From Veillonella sp. VA139 (lineage in GTDB: Bacteria > Bacillota > Negativicutes > Veillonellales > Veillonellaceae), in contig NZ_RQVL01000001.1 in the NCBI RefSeq assembly GCF_003992005.1, forward strand, positions 1 through 64,000: DNA of 64,000 nt. The letters run 5' to 3'. Of this stretch, positions 35,204-44,000 are shown piece after piece; position 1 is the stretch's first letter, and each line of letters starts with the position of its first letter. A program made the translations under genes and the position numbers. Under the pieces are notes generated by a model. That model was not told where the DNA came from, did not search any database, and worked only from the letters and a program-made list of their open reading frames with translations.

Positions 35204-35495
35204 CAGTACCTACCTCCATTAAACTTTCTTTCGCTTTACGAATACGTCTCATTTCCCAAATACGTTCATTTAGTTCGTCTGTTGATAAAGCCGATACAAA
35301 CGTCCAGCCGTTCTGTAACAAAAGGAAACTCTTTGCTTTTCGACCCTTTGTCGCTCTGTACACCTTCCCTTGTCTCCAGTACTCTCTATACATTTCCTTT
35401 ACTGGAGCTAAATTCATAGGGAACATAGCATATACTTCACGCAAAGCTACTTTGTAGCCGTATCCTAAATCTAAAAACATATCATCTATAAGCAT
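35196..35495 (-). CDS. RemA/DUF370-like DNA-binding protein
   Basis: The 99-aa product aligns by eye with bacterial RemA (about 87 aa): LDLGYGYKVALREVYAMFP for the first strand pair, LAPVKEMYREYWRQGKVYRA for the helix, TKGRKAKSFLLLQNGWTFVSAL for the last strands. RemA forms rings that bind repeated DNA sites and acts as an activator in Bacilli. Here it lies between a small terminase candidate and a sigma-like regulator, so it may control late transcription or organise phage DNA. Confidence 0.65.
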   Translation of the reverse strand: MLIDDMFLDLGYGYKVALREVYAMFPMNLAPVKEMYREYWRQGKVYRATKGRKAKSFLLLQNGWTFVSALSTDELNERIWEMRRIRKAKESLMEVGTDA

Positions 35496-35497
35496 GT

Positions 35498-35953
35498 TTA
35501 CATCTCCAAATAATCTTTCAAACTACCATATTCTTCATCGTATAATTTCATGACGGAATTAACTTCTGTTATTACTCTTTTAGTTGTCTTGTACATCACC
35601 GATTTACTTTTATTATATTTTTTCGCCATTTTTTCTATACTGATACCTAGGATAAATCTATCCCTAAATAGCTCCCAATAATGAGGATTTTGTGTTTTAA
35701 GGTAATCCATTACCCAACATGCAAAGTGAAAAATACGTTCTTTTTCTTCTTTGTCTATTAGTATATCCTCTGGAGATTTTCCGTTTATATTTTCTCCATA
35801 CTTGAGGGTCTTAAATATCTTTTCTGCTATTCTTAACTCTTCTACTTTCAATGAATATTCGTATATAGCCGTCGTACGATTAATTTCTTCAATCGCATCT
35901 GGTCCTTTATCCTCGTACATTGAAATTGCTTCTAATAAGATTGACTCTTTCAC
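35498..35953 (-). CDS. sigma-like / ArpU-type late transcription regulator
   Basis: The 151-aa product has a C-terminal helix-turn-helix like sigma region 4 (FRDRFILGISIEKMAKKYNK, then SKSVMYKTTKRVI) and a helical N-terminal part. This resembles ArpU/RinA-type late regulators. With the RemA-like gene next to it, it is the best candidate for the switch to late transcription at 24.3 kb. It overlaps the upstream gene by four bases. Confidence 0.6.
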   Translation of the reverse strand: MKESILLEAISMYEDKGPDAIEEINRTTAIYEYSLKVEELRIAEKIFKTLKYGENINGKSPEDILIDKEEKERIFHFACWVMDYLKTQNPHYWELFRDRFILGISIEKMAKKYNKSKSVMYKTTKRVITEVNSVMKLYDEEYGSLKDYLEM

Positions 35954-36201
35954 AATACTCTCTCCCTTGTATCTGGAGATAGCCCTTTAGGGCAAGAACT
36001 ACAGTGTTTACAGTACACTATCTTTCCTACCCCAATGTCCTTACCTTTTTTATACTTAATGCGTTCTGCTTGTTTTAAGTATCTTACATTTCTTGATTGC
36101 CCTTGCAAATACAACTCTATGTCATTTCTATTTTGTCCTTCTACTGCTACCGTATAAAATTCGCCTGTATTGCCGTAGTCAATTACAAAGTAATGAACCA
36201 C
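35950..36201 (-). CDS. small protein with cysteine cluster
   Basis: The 83-aa product starts with GTG at 36201 after AGGAGG. It has a beta-rich N-terminal half and YCKHCSSCPKG, three cysteines that could bind zinc. Not recognised. Confidence 0.55.
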   Translation of the reverse strand: MVHYFVIDYGNTGEFYTVAVEGQNRNDIELYLQGQSRNVRYLKQAERIKYKKGKDIGVGKIVYCKHCSSCPKGLSPDTRERVL

Positions 36202-36209
36202 GTTACCTC

Positions 36210-36668
36210 CTATGCTAATTCATATAATTCTTTAAATATTTCTGGGTCGCATGGATATTTTTCTCCATTAACACCAGTAATAATCCAGTCACCTGGGTTT
36301 GTTCTTACTACCCCGTTAAGAGTTAGTAAATATCTAGTATCATCACAAATACGACCAACTAACTTGTTAGGCTTGTGAACAATTTCTACATTTTCTAAAC
36401 TGTCTTCTAATTCTTGTGCCATATACATTCCTAAATACAATGCATAATCAGAACGCAAGATGTCTAGGATTGGTCTTACTTCGCATAAATGACGAGACAA
36501 CTCCTTGCTAATATCTTTTGGTAAGTTTAATTCCAAAGTATTGTTCTTAGGTCGGTAGCAATATGCTACGATTTGTCCTTTATCGTTTACGTCAATGTCC
36601 TCGTAATTGTGAAATAATAATTCCGCTAAGATACTAGCTACTGCAAATTTTGTTTCTTCTTGTTTCAT
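36210..36668 (-). CDS. hypothetical protein with C-terminal PGDWI motif
   Basis: The 152-aa product ends in NPGDWIITGVNGEKYPCDPE, a motif found in many small phage proteins of unknown role, where it forms a compact beta fold. The first 100 residues are helical. It directly precedes nothing with a known partner except dUTPase upstream of it in the operon. Confidence 0.6.
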   Translation of the reverse strand: MKQEETKFAVASILAELLFHNYEDIDVNDKGQIVAYCYRPKNNTLELNLPKDISKELSRHLCEVRPILDILRSDYALYLGMYMAQELEDSLENVEIVHKPNKLVGRICDDTRYLLTLNGVVRTNPGDWIITGVNGEKYPCDPEIFKELYELA

Positions 36669-36670
36669 TT

Positions 36671-37114
36671 CTATTCTCCCGTGCTTCCTATGCCACCTGT
36701 GCGAACATTATCACTAATTTTGTCATTTTCTACCGTTAAGTATTTTTGAAAAATTCCCTGTGCAATACGTTCGCCTTTTTTAATCATCACTTTTCCATGT
36801 GTTGTATTTCTTAACGCAATCATGATATGACCCTCATTATCTAAGTTATTATAGTAATCTGAGTCAATAATTCCAGTTCCATTTGCCAATACCAACCCAC
36901 GTTTAATTCCAACACTAGACCGAACATGAATTGCTAAAAACTCATCATCATGCATATAAGCCTTTAATCCTGTTGGTATAAGTTCTGTACACCCTGGGCT
37001 GATGATAACGTCACTAGCTGACTCTATATCATAACCTGCTGAGGTTTTAGTTTTTCTTGTTGGTAATTTAATATCCTCAACGATATAGTCTGATACTATT
37101 TCAAAACATCTCAT
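36671..37114 (-). CDS. dut: dUTP diphosphatase
   Basis: The 147-aa product has all five trimeric dUTPase motifs: SAGYDI (25-30), RSSVGI (65-70), GIIDSDYY (81-88), GERIAQGIF (114-122) and RTGGIGSTG (138-146). It hydrolyses dUTP to dUMP, limiting uracil in phage DNA and feeding ThyX, encoded one small gene upstream. Its ATG overlaps the stop of that small gene. Confidence 0.93.
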   Translation of the reverse strand: MRCFEIVSDYIVEDIKLPTRKTKTSAGYDIESASDVIISPGCTELIPTGLKAYMHDDEFLAIHVRSSVGIKRGLVLANGTGIIDSDYYNNLDNEGHIMIALRNTTHGKVMIKKGERIAQGIFQKYLTVENDKISDNVRTGGIGSTGE

Positions 37115-37197
37115 CTTTCACCTCTAATAGATAAATACACAAGTACGCCTATCAATACCGACATACAAAATATATATGCACTATACACTAGTTCCAT
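37111..37197 (-). CDS. 28-aa single-span membrane peptide
   Basis: ATG 37197 has AAAGGAGCT at correct distance, within the end of thyX, and the frame ends in an ATGA overlap with dut. The product (LVYSAYIFCMSVLIGVLVYL core) is almost entirely one membrane helix. Coupling on both sides argues for translation. Function unknown. Confidence 0.55.
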   Translation of the reverse strand: MELVYSAYIFCMSVLIGVLVYLSIRGER

Positions 37198-37840
37198 TGT
37201 TTAGCTCCTTTATAATTGGATTTTTAGCTGTCGCTTTATGTACGGAAAAATCGCAACTAACTTCCTTGCAACCAACACAAATACCTAAAGCATCTTGGTT
37301 GAACAATGTAGGGTATTGTGCATTCAACTGGTTGTAGATTTCAATAGCTAATTTACGATGTTCGTCACTTGCTCTGTTGCAAACTCTTTTCTTTAGGTAT
37401 TCAAACCAACAGCGAAGATTTCCAGTAACAGTTAACTTTACGTTTGTTCCTAATGGTAATAGATACGATGCAATCTCTACTGGTACACCACTAGCAAGCA
37501 AGTTTTCAAACTGCATAGCAATAGCACCATAAGCCATTTTCATTTTTGTTTTATCTACTCCACTTAATTTATCAAAGCCGTTGTAGAATCCGTTTCCCGT
37601 GATATTCATTCCTCTTGTAGATTGGACTGTAAAAGAAAAATGTCTATGCCTTGTAATTTGTGCCAAGCACTTTTGGCTACAGATAATATCAAATGTCACA
37701 TCTGCATGCTCTAATAAAGATAAATGCCCTGCCCTTACAGCCTTAATAAGAGCTGGCTCCTTACACTTCATTCCATAGCAATTACCCATAGCGTAATAGC
37801 ATTTTCTTAGGGTCTCTGCCCATTTTAAAGTTGCTTTCAT
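37181..37840 (-). CDS. thyX: FAD-dependent thymidylate synthase
   Basis: The 219-aa product carries the ThyX signature RHRX7S (R64-H65-R66 to S74) followed by TRG, plus LEHADVTFDI and a C-terminal NLRCWFEYLKKR segment. It makes dTMP from dUMP using methylene-tetrahydrofolate and FADH2. Together with dut and the ribonucleotide reductase it forms a phage nucleotide-supply set. Confidence 0.93.
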   Translation of the reverse strand: MKATLKWAETLRKCYYAMGNCYGMKCKEPALIKAVRAGHLSLLEHADVTFDIICSQKCLAQITRHRHFSFTVQSTRGMNITGNGFYNGFDKLSGVDKTKMKMAYGAIAMQFENLLASGVPVEIASYLLPLGTNVKLTVTGNLRCWFEYLKKRVCNRASDEHRKLAIEIYNQLNAQYPTLFNQDALGICVGCKEVSCDFSVHKATAKNPIIKELNNGTSV

Positions 37841-37886
37841 TTATATGCCCTCCCCGTCTTTTTTATTTCTTTTTTTAAATTATCCA

Positions 37887-38231
37887 TTAGATTGAAATAT
37901 GGATTTTACTTTTTTGTTCCCATTCCATTTTTTTCTTTATATGCTCTTGCATTCCTTCCTTGAACGATTTGAGAATATTTTCAATTTTATTAACAGAATA
38001 TTCTAATACTCCCCCATCTTGCTCTATCTTACAAAAATATTCATATCCATAGCCAAATCCTCTATCCTCACTAACATTAACTGAATTTTTATGAACGTCA
38101 ATCATGTATCTAACACCATTGACTTCCTTGCTTTTACTAAACCCAAAGAGATATTTGTTAATTTTAAGATTATCGACAATATAACGCTCTTCAATCGTTG
38201 GTATTAAAGAAAAGCTAACTAATTCATCCAT
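37887..38231 (-). CDS. hypothetical protein
   Basis: A 114-aa protein with a beta-rich N-terminal region (FSLIPTIEERYIVDNLKINK) and a C-terminal charged helix. Resembles in composition the two larger unknown genes upstream (38762-39736), which also deal in acidic Tyr-rich beta segments, but no family is recognised. Confidence 0.55.
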   Translation of the reverse strand: MDELVSFSLIPTIEERYIVDNLKINKYLFGFSKSKEVNGVRYMIDVHKNSVNVSEDRGFGYGYEYFCKIEQDGGVLEYSVNKIENILKSFKEGMQEHIKKKMEWEQKSKIHISI

Positions 38232-38277
38232 CTATTTCACTCCTTATATGCTCTTCATTCATTACTAATAGGTAATT

Positions 38278-38439
38278 TCATTTGTACACCTTTCCTGTCT
38301 TTTTATTTCTTTTCCCGATTTTCCTAATCCTAGAATTATTAATTCTATTATTACAGATATTCATCCAATAATACTCTCCGTATTGGAGGATGAACTCTCT
38401 TCTAGGCGTGATTTTTGCAATATCTTCTATATGTCTCAT
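38278..38439 (-). CDS. small basic protein
   Basis: The start at 38439 is preferred: it overlaps the preceding stop as ATGA and has AGGA before it. An ATG nine codons earlier lacks a ribosome site. The 53-aa product is very basic (NNRINNSRIRKIGKRNKK) and may bind nucleic acid. Not recognised. Confidence 0.5.
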   Translation of the reverse strand: MRHIEDIAKITPRREFILQYGEYYWMNICNNRINNSRIRKIGKRNKKTGKVYK

Positions 38440-38753
38440 TGTCCTAGTACTTCTACCATTAACCATTGTCGACCAAATTCAATAGCTTCATCATAGCTAT
38501 CTACAAAAATGTCTAATCTATCTGTATAACCACCACCAAATCTATCCTTGACCACGTACTCCTGTCCGTTAACAAGTACTTTTGTGCCTATCGGTAGGTC
38601 ATCACTAGCAACCGCACCCACATAAGGATACTCTCCATTTGCCATAACATTGCCCGTATGTGTATAGGCACTTACATTCATCAGTCTTTCTGCTTGTACC
38701 TCTGTCCCCATAAGGGACAGGGCTAAAGCCAATACTGCTAAAAATATTCTCAT
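38436..38753 (-). CDS. secreted 3D-domain (lytic transglycosylase-like) protein
   Basis: The 105-aa product has a signal peptide (MRIFLAVLALALSLMGTEVQA) and then a 3D/double-psi barrel domain: MNVSAYTHTG, GAVASDDLPIGTKVLVNG, VKDRFGG...DRLDIFVDSYDEA with the Asp triad. Such domains occur in peptidoglycan-cleaving proteins such as YabE and MltA relatives. It is unusual to find one among nucleotide genes; it may modify the wall during infection or in the lysogen. Confidence 0.75.
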   Translation of the reverse strand: MRIFLAVLALALSLMGTEVQAERLMNVSAYTHTGNVMANGEYPYVGAVASDDLPIGTKVLVNGQEYVVKDRFGGGYTDRLDIFVDSYDEAIEFGRQWLMVEVLGQ

Positions 38754-38761
38754 ATAACCTC

Positions 38762-39304
38762 CTATTGTTTTTGTTGTAACCTAATATATTCTTTCATTTG
38801 ATTTTTCTTTTTTCTGATGACATTAACTAGAACTATTCCGAATAATTCGGGGATATTATCTCCTTCTACTACTCCACAGCCACTTAGGGTTCTATTTCCT
38901 CTGTTACGATTAAGCACATAGACCCAATCTGGATGAAATAATAAGAATTGGTTATCTATCATCTTGTTTCCAGATTTGAACTTAGCAAGTAGCGGGTCAT
39001 AGCTTAATTCCTCAACTATGTAGCCATCTAACTCTCCTGTTTCTTCATAATCTGGAACGAGTGTGACCTTTATAAAGTCTTCTTCTATCCTAATTGGTCC
39101 ATCTATTCTCTTAATCCAGTAGAACCACTTATGACTTCCGTAATCTATTTTTGTTTCTTCTTTTTTATGGATAACTCTAATGTACGGATATTCATAACCA
39201 ACCTTTTCAAAATAGTCGAGAATATTCTCAATTGCTTCTTTCTCTGATGAAAAGTATCCTATGAACTCTTCTGATTCACTGTTCCCGTATATTAACTCGT
39301 ACAT
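38762..39304 (-). CDS. hypothetical protein
   Basis: A 180-aa acidic protein with alternating beta segments, beginning MYELIYGNSESEEFIGYFSS, and a short basic C-terminus. Not recognised. Spaced 12 bases from the next gene. Confidence 0.55.
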   Translation of the reverse strand: MYELIYGNSESEEFIGYFSSEKEAIENILDYFEKVGYEYPYIRVIHKKEETKIDYGSHKWFYWIKRIDGPIRIEEDFIKVTLVPDYEETGELDGYIVEELSYDPLLAKFKSGNKMIDNQFLLFHPDWVYVLNRNRGNRTLSGCGVVEGDNIPELFGIVLVNVIRKKKNQMKEYIRLQQKQ

Positions 39305-39316
39305 AATTCCTTCTTT

Positions 39317-39736
39317 CTACACCACTGTGTGTTCTACTCCTCTTTGTTCCCATTTTTCTTTATCTTGCTCTTCTTTTTGTCTTTGTTTTTCTTTGTTTTC
39401 TGCATACGCTCGAATAGATTGACTGTATCTTGTAAGAAGTCTTATTAACATATCATGTTCACTTAACGATAGAATCTCGTCTTCAAAATAGTTAATATCA
39501 CTTTCGCTAGCTCTCCAGAAGATTTTATCTTCGTCTTTTTCTACATCTATATACGTAACTGTTACAATGTCTTCATCAATAGATAGCTTTGGATACTCAT
39601 CTGGGAACTCAACATCAGAAGAATATTCCCATACGTCTTTGTGAGTTTTCATCATCTCTACTTTAAAATATGTTTTTTCTTCTTGATTTTTTTCTAACCA
39701 GAATGGATTTAGTTTGAATTCGATTAACTTATTCAT
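39317..39736 (-). CDS. hypothetical protein
   Basis: A 139-aa acidic protein with beta-rich N-terminal two-thirds and a C-terminal coiled-coil rich in Lys, Glu and Gln. Not recognised. It is the first gene after the tRNA. Confidence 0.55.
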   Translation of the reverse strand: MNKLIEFKLNPFWLEKNQEEKTYFKVEMMKTHKDVWEYSSDVEFPDEYPKLSIDEDIVTVTYIDVEKDEDKIFWRASESDINYFEDEILSLSEHDMLIRLLTRYSQSIRAYAENKEKQRQKEEQDKEKWEQRGVEHTVV

Positions 39737-39753
39737 AATTCCTCCTTTATTAA

Positions 39754-39829
39754 TGGTGCCCCAGGCAGGACTCGAACCTGCACATGATAGCTTAGAAGGC
39801 TATTGCCATATCCTTTAGGCGACTGGGGC
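39754..39829 (-). tRNA. tRNA-Arg (anticodon UCU)
   Basis: 76 nt including an encoded CCA. Acceptor GCCCCAG/CTGGGGC, D stem GCC/GGC, anticodon stem ATAGC/GCTAT with loop CTTCTAA (anticodon TCT), T arm GCAGG-TTCGAGT-CCTGC, discriminator A. It reads AGA, a frequent codon in this A+T-rich phage. It is transcribed with the early operon. Confidence 0.93.
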
Positions 39830-39836
39830 ATGGTAG

Positions 39837-40188
39837 GCTAGTGTATCAGCCTAGTACAAAACCTTAAACCCAACCTGTGAGTAAAAACTTACCCTAGGGT
39901 TTTATAACAATTACGGATTAGACCTTAATTGCTTAATGTAAATGATTAATCGAGTCTTAATGATTAGTAGCTTAATCTGAATGATTAGAGATTAAGGATT
40001 ACCAGTAAGCCGTTTCTCTATTTACACATTTGGCATGATGCTTTTATCAGAAGGGTACGTCTATGATGTTGTACCCCTCTATAAAAGCGACTTTATTTTT
40101 CCAATTTTGCTCGCATTAATTTGACGGGACGACAATCTTGGGAACAGCAACCGCCCAGGTTTCTTTAAAAGTTTTTCGATACACTAGC
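39837..40188 (-). ncRNA. large structured RNA next to the tRNA (new candidate)
   Basis: No gene fits in these 352 bases. The ends are perfect 11-base inverted repeats (GCTAGTGTATC and GATACACTAGC). Inside lie a second long-range helix (AACCTG with CAGGTT, plus TTTTAAA with TTTAAGG) and an 18-bp hairpin at about 40039-40088 (GCTTTTAT, AGAGGGGTAC) with one bulge. Another hairpin is CTTAATC/GATTAAG. The RNA would end 7 bases before the tRNA. Large phage RNAs of the GOLLD and ROOL classes also lie beside tRNAs, but this one is shorter and I cannot assign it. Confidence 0.6.
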
Positions 40189-40237
40189 ATTTATGTGGAT
40201 TTGTTGCAAAAGTTATTTAGTGTATATGAGTGTGATT

Positions 40238-40906
40238 TTAGTATTCCACAGTGATTTCAGTTACCTCTGTAGCATGTCCTAGAATCGAATCAATCTCTGC
40301 CAAATACCAAGACACATACTCTTTAAAGTATCGTAGGTTTTTAGCAAGGTTGTTCGGGTCTAAATACAAGACTTCGTTAGCAACTCGGATTTCTTCTTCA
40401 CGTTCTTTAATTTGCTTAGGAGATACTTGAGTAGCTCCCCCAAACTCATTATTAATTCGTGTAACTACAGTTTGCTCTAACTCTTTTTCTTTAGCTTTTT
40501 GGTTTTTTGTTGCACATTTTACCTGTTGCATTAGGCTAACAATCAAGGTATCCTGTAAAAAAGCCAAGTAGTTTTTTCGAGCAATAGCAGAAGCAAAAGG
40601 AAGTTCTTCTGTTTCTTTTTTGCTATGTTCTTTGATTCCGTTAAACTTAGGTAACGTAACCGTATGCATGGCATTAGCTTTGATGATTGCTTTAGCAATC
40701 GCCTCGCGGCGACGTAATTTATCATTTAAAGAGTGGAAAACTTTTTTAGCTTCCTCTTCCCAGTCTGATACAATCATTCCATTTAACACCTTTGTTTGTT
40801 TTGAGATAACTTCTACAAAACTCTCACTGGACATTTCAGCAATTTGTTTGTCCAGTAATTTTTTTTGAGTGAGTGCGGCTCTCACTGTCATTGTTTCTTT
40901 TGTCAT
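40238..40906 (-). CDS. hypothetical coiled-coil protein
   Basis: A 222-aa helical protein with long charged helices (LTQKKLLDKQIAEMSSE, LRRREAIAKAIIKANAMHTV). It somewhat resembles DIP1984-type prophage proteins; this is weak. It is the first gene after a consensus promoter and the gene before the structured RNA and tRNA. Confidence 0.6.
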   Translation of the reverse strand: MTKETMTVRAALTQKKLLDKQIAEMSSESFVEVISKQTKVLNGMIVSDWEEEAKKVFHSLNDKLRRREAIAKAIIKANAMHTVTLPKFNGIKEHSKKETEELPFASAIARKNYLAFLQDTLIVSLMQQVKCATKNQKAKEKELEQTVVTRINNEFGGATQVSPKQIKEREEEIRVANEVLYLDPNNLAKNLRYFKEYVSWYLAEIDSILGHATEVTEITVEY

Positions 40907-40945
40907 AATTTCCTCCTAATGATTAATCTTAATATACTTTTATTG

Positions 40946-41038
40946 ACTTATAAGTTAAGTAAAAGTGGAATAAAAAGGTAGGTTCAACCTACAATGTTAT
41001 TATAGCACTTTTACATTAGCTTGTCAACACTTATAAGT
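40946..41038 (-). promoter_or_regulatory. consensus promoter with two operator copies
   Basis: On the minus strand TTGACA (41022-41027), 17-base spacer, TATAAT (40999-41004). Two perfect copies of the palindrome ACTTATAAGT lie at 40946-40955 and 41029-41038. The transcript would begin with a GTAGG/CCTAC hairpin (40978-40992). The promoter drives 40906 and the RNA/tRNA genes. Confidence 0.8.
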
Positions 41039-41046
41039 AAAGTTTT

Positions 41047-44000
41047 TTAGCGAATTGGGCAGACTCCGTTTTCACAACCTTCTTTATCGTCAAGAATTTC
41101 ATATTCCTTACCCATATTTCTAGTGGTAATTTCCATGTTATTCAAGATTTCTGGGTCAAATTGTCTAGTCTTTTTCACTAAATCGTCATATACTTCTTTG
41201 GTGCATTCTTCATACGGCATAAGCGGATAATACGTTGAATTACTTTCCAAAAAAGTAACTCCCAATACATCATTCCAGTTGGTATGTACAAAGTCAACAA
41301 CCTCCTCCCACTCGTTTGGTTTTACACTAATAGTATTTGATGCGTTGTGTTCCGTGTAATTTTTTTGGAACATTAAATATGTTTTTAATTGTTCTACTGC
41401 CGATACATCGTTTTTAGTTTTACGAGCCTCTGTCTTACATGGGAAATCAATTACCAACGTAGTTGCATTATCCATTGTTTGCCCTACTTCTGGATGTATT
41501 TGCCACCCTAGTTCTAAGGCTGTTTTAGCTAGTGGGTCACTAGCGTTTACACGAATACGTCGAATAAAGTATGGGCTATGTTGGTAATGTACACCAGGGC
41601 TCACTCCTCCAGCAATCAAGCTAAGCGTATTATGAGACAACAAACCACCTTGATAATAGCAGTGAATATTTTCTACCTCTATATCGTATGTGGGGACGCT
41701 CCCTTCGTCTTCTATTTTCACAATAGTATACGGGTCTTTTGTCTTAACAATCCCCTTTTCCACAAAACCTTTTAATTTTGCTTTGACAGAGTTTTGATTT
41801 ACGTAATCAGTTGCTTCCTCCGAAGAAAAAGCTCTTGATAAGTGTAATTTCCACATTGGAGTTTTAGAGAAGCTATTTTCTCTCGATGTATTGCAAGATA
41901 CTCCAAAGGAAATCCCTACTGCCTCGGCAACCTGTTGCATATGTCTTACAAAAGTTTCTTTTGAAGAATCAATGCAAAACGATTTATTACTGAAACAGCC
42001 ATCGTTATCTGCGTATCCAATAATAAAAGACAAAATACACTTCCAAGAAGACCGTCTAATTACTTCTGGAATATACATTTCTCCTTCGTCATCGTATTTA
42101 CGGATTCCATTACTGTCTAACCATTGTCTAACAGCTACCCGTCTAAAGTCTTGAACGAAAGAATCTCTATCGGTTAATTTTATAATGTGGGTATCAATGC
42201 CAAATTGTTCTTTCCAGATTCTTTGAACTTTGTCATGAACCTCTTTGTATTGGCAATGGAATTTGATTCTATGATTACTAGTAAAACTACCATTAGCAAA
42301 GTATGCTCCGATTAGCCAAGCTAAATCTTCGTTCATCTCTGTAGGGTATTTTTCTAGTCTTGCATCAGACCTATAGATTGTATAGTCAATCTCTTTTAAC
42401 TTTTGATTCTCCTCTGTTTTATACGTACCAATGTTATGGTCAATAACCATACCTTCTTTTAGGTTTGAACCATTTACCCATTCTCCATTTACAGACATTG
42501 GATGTTCGTCAGTAATTCGTAAAATACGCCCATTTTTTAATGTAATTCTTTTTACATTTTTAAGGTCGTTTTTGTAGATTTTACTTACTGTATTTCCAGC
42601 TACAGAATATGGTTCTTTAATTTCATGAAACCCAGATTTCGTGTTTTCATCTGTAATGCCTTCATAAATTTCATCTAAGAATAAGACCCCATCGTCAAGT
42701 GTCCTCATCATATCTGATGTCGTACATCCTTCGGGCTTGACGCTCGTAACTAGCTTGGATTTAGGTGTTCCTAACTCTTCTGCGTATTCGTCAGCGTAGA
42801 ATCTAGTCCACTTTTTCATCTCTTCTAAGAAAAGCTCTTCATTGAACCCCTCTGGTAACATCCCAATAAGGTCTTGATACCCCGTAATTGAACAACCTAA
42901 TAAACGGTCTCTATGGTGAATCTCATTCCAACCTGGTAGCTCTAAATCAACGCACGTCATTCTATACCCTGCACGAGCAGATAAACGCATTGCTTTCTTT
43001 AGACCAGTCCAATCTACTGCGGCTTGCCCTTTGTATTTTCCTCTAACCACAAACTGGGTCAAATTAATTGTTGTCAGATTACATACTGCATTAGCAGGCA
43101 ATAAGATTTCTCCACACTGGGCTGTCATAACTCCATTGAAGATGCCAGTATGATTCTTTGGCTCTGTAAAACAGTACACCGTAGGTTCATTGTCTCTACG
43201 AACTATTCCAGTTACGTAAACGAATCTTGATGCCTCTCTATTTGGATTTGGATTTAGGTTTAATCTATAGGTTTTTAATCCTAGTTCCATTAATTCTCTT
43301 ACGTTCCAAGCAGAAATTGTTAATCTATAACATTTATTGCAGAAATAGATTTTGCTTTCTCCTGTCCCGTTGTTAGCAGGCAATGCTCTTTCTCCCTCTT
43401 CTTTCATTTCTGAAATACAGGAATTAACTCCCATGGTAGACAACATCTTAAAAAGGTCTTTCAAGAAATTTTTATCTACAGAAGAAATTGCTACGCTACC
43501 ATCTTTAGAGTTTATGCATCCATCACTATCGAGCAATCCAGCCAAATAATCAAGTCTATTTTGAATAGAATCTTGTGCTGTAGGTACTCTATGTTTTGGG
43601 AATGTAGTTGGAATATAAACAGTATCTCTTTCCTCTCCATCTAATACTCGACAACCCTTACTTGCAAAAACTTGCTTTAAAGCTCTCTTTTTCCCGTATA
43701 ACCAAATCAAAGGTTTGGATACGACACCATCTCCAGCGTAAAACCCAGCTACGTAAGGGTCTACGGATGAAAAATCAGAGAACAAAGAGTTTCCTCTAAA
43801 TAGGGATGTTAAAACTGGTAATGTCCACTTTTCAAGTTTATCTCCAATTGACAACTCTGTAGCCATAACTCGCTCCCCACCAACTAAAACGAATTTATGG
43901 TAGTCTGTGCATTTTAATGATGTTCCATTAGAGAATTTAACCTCCAGAATTGGTTGGTTATATCCAGTTACTCTAGGTCGAACTTGACTCCATTCGTATC

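Noticed and set aside
39837-40188. Structured RNA by the tRNA as a third group I intron
   Set aside because: No AAGATATAGTC-type or GGAAACC-type core motifs, and the flanks are not coding.
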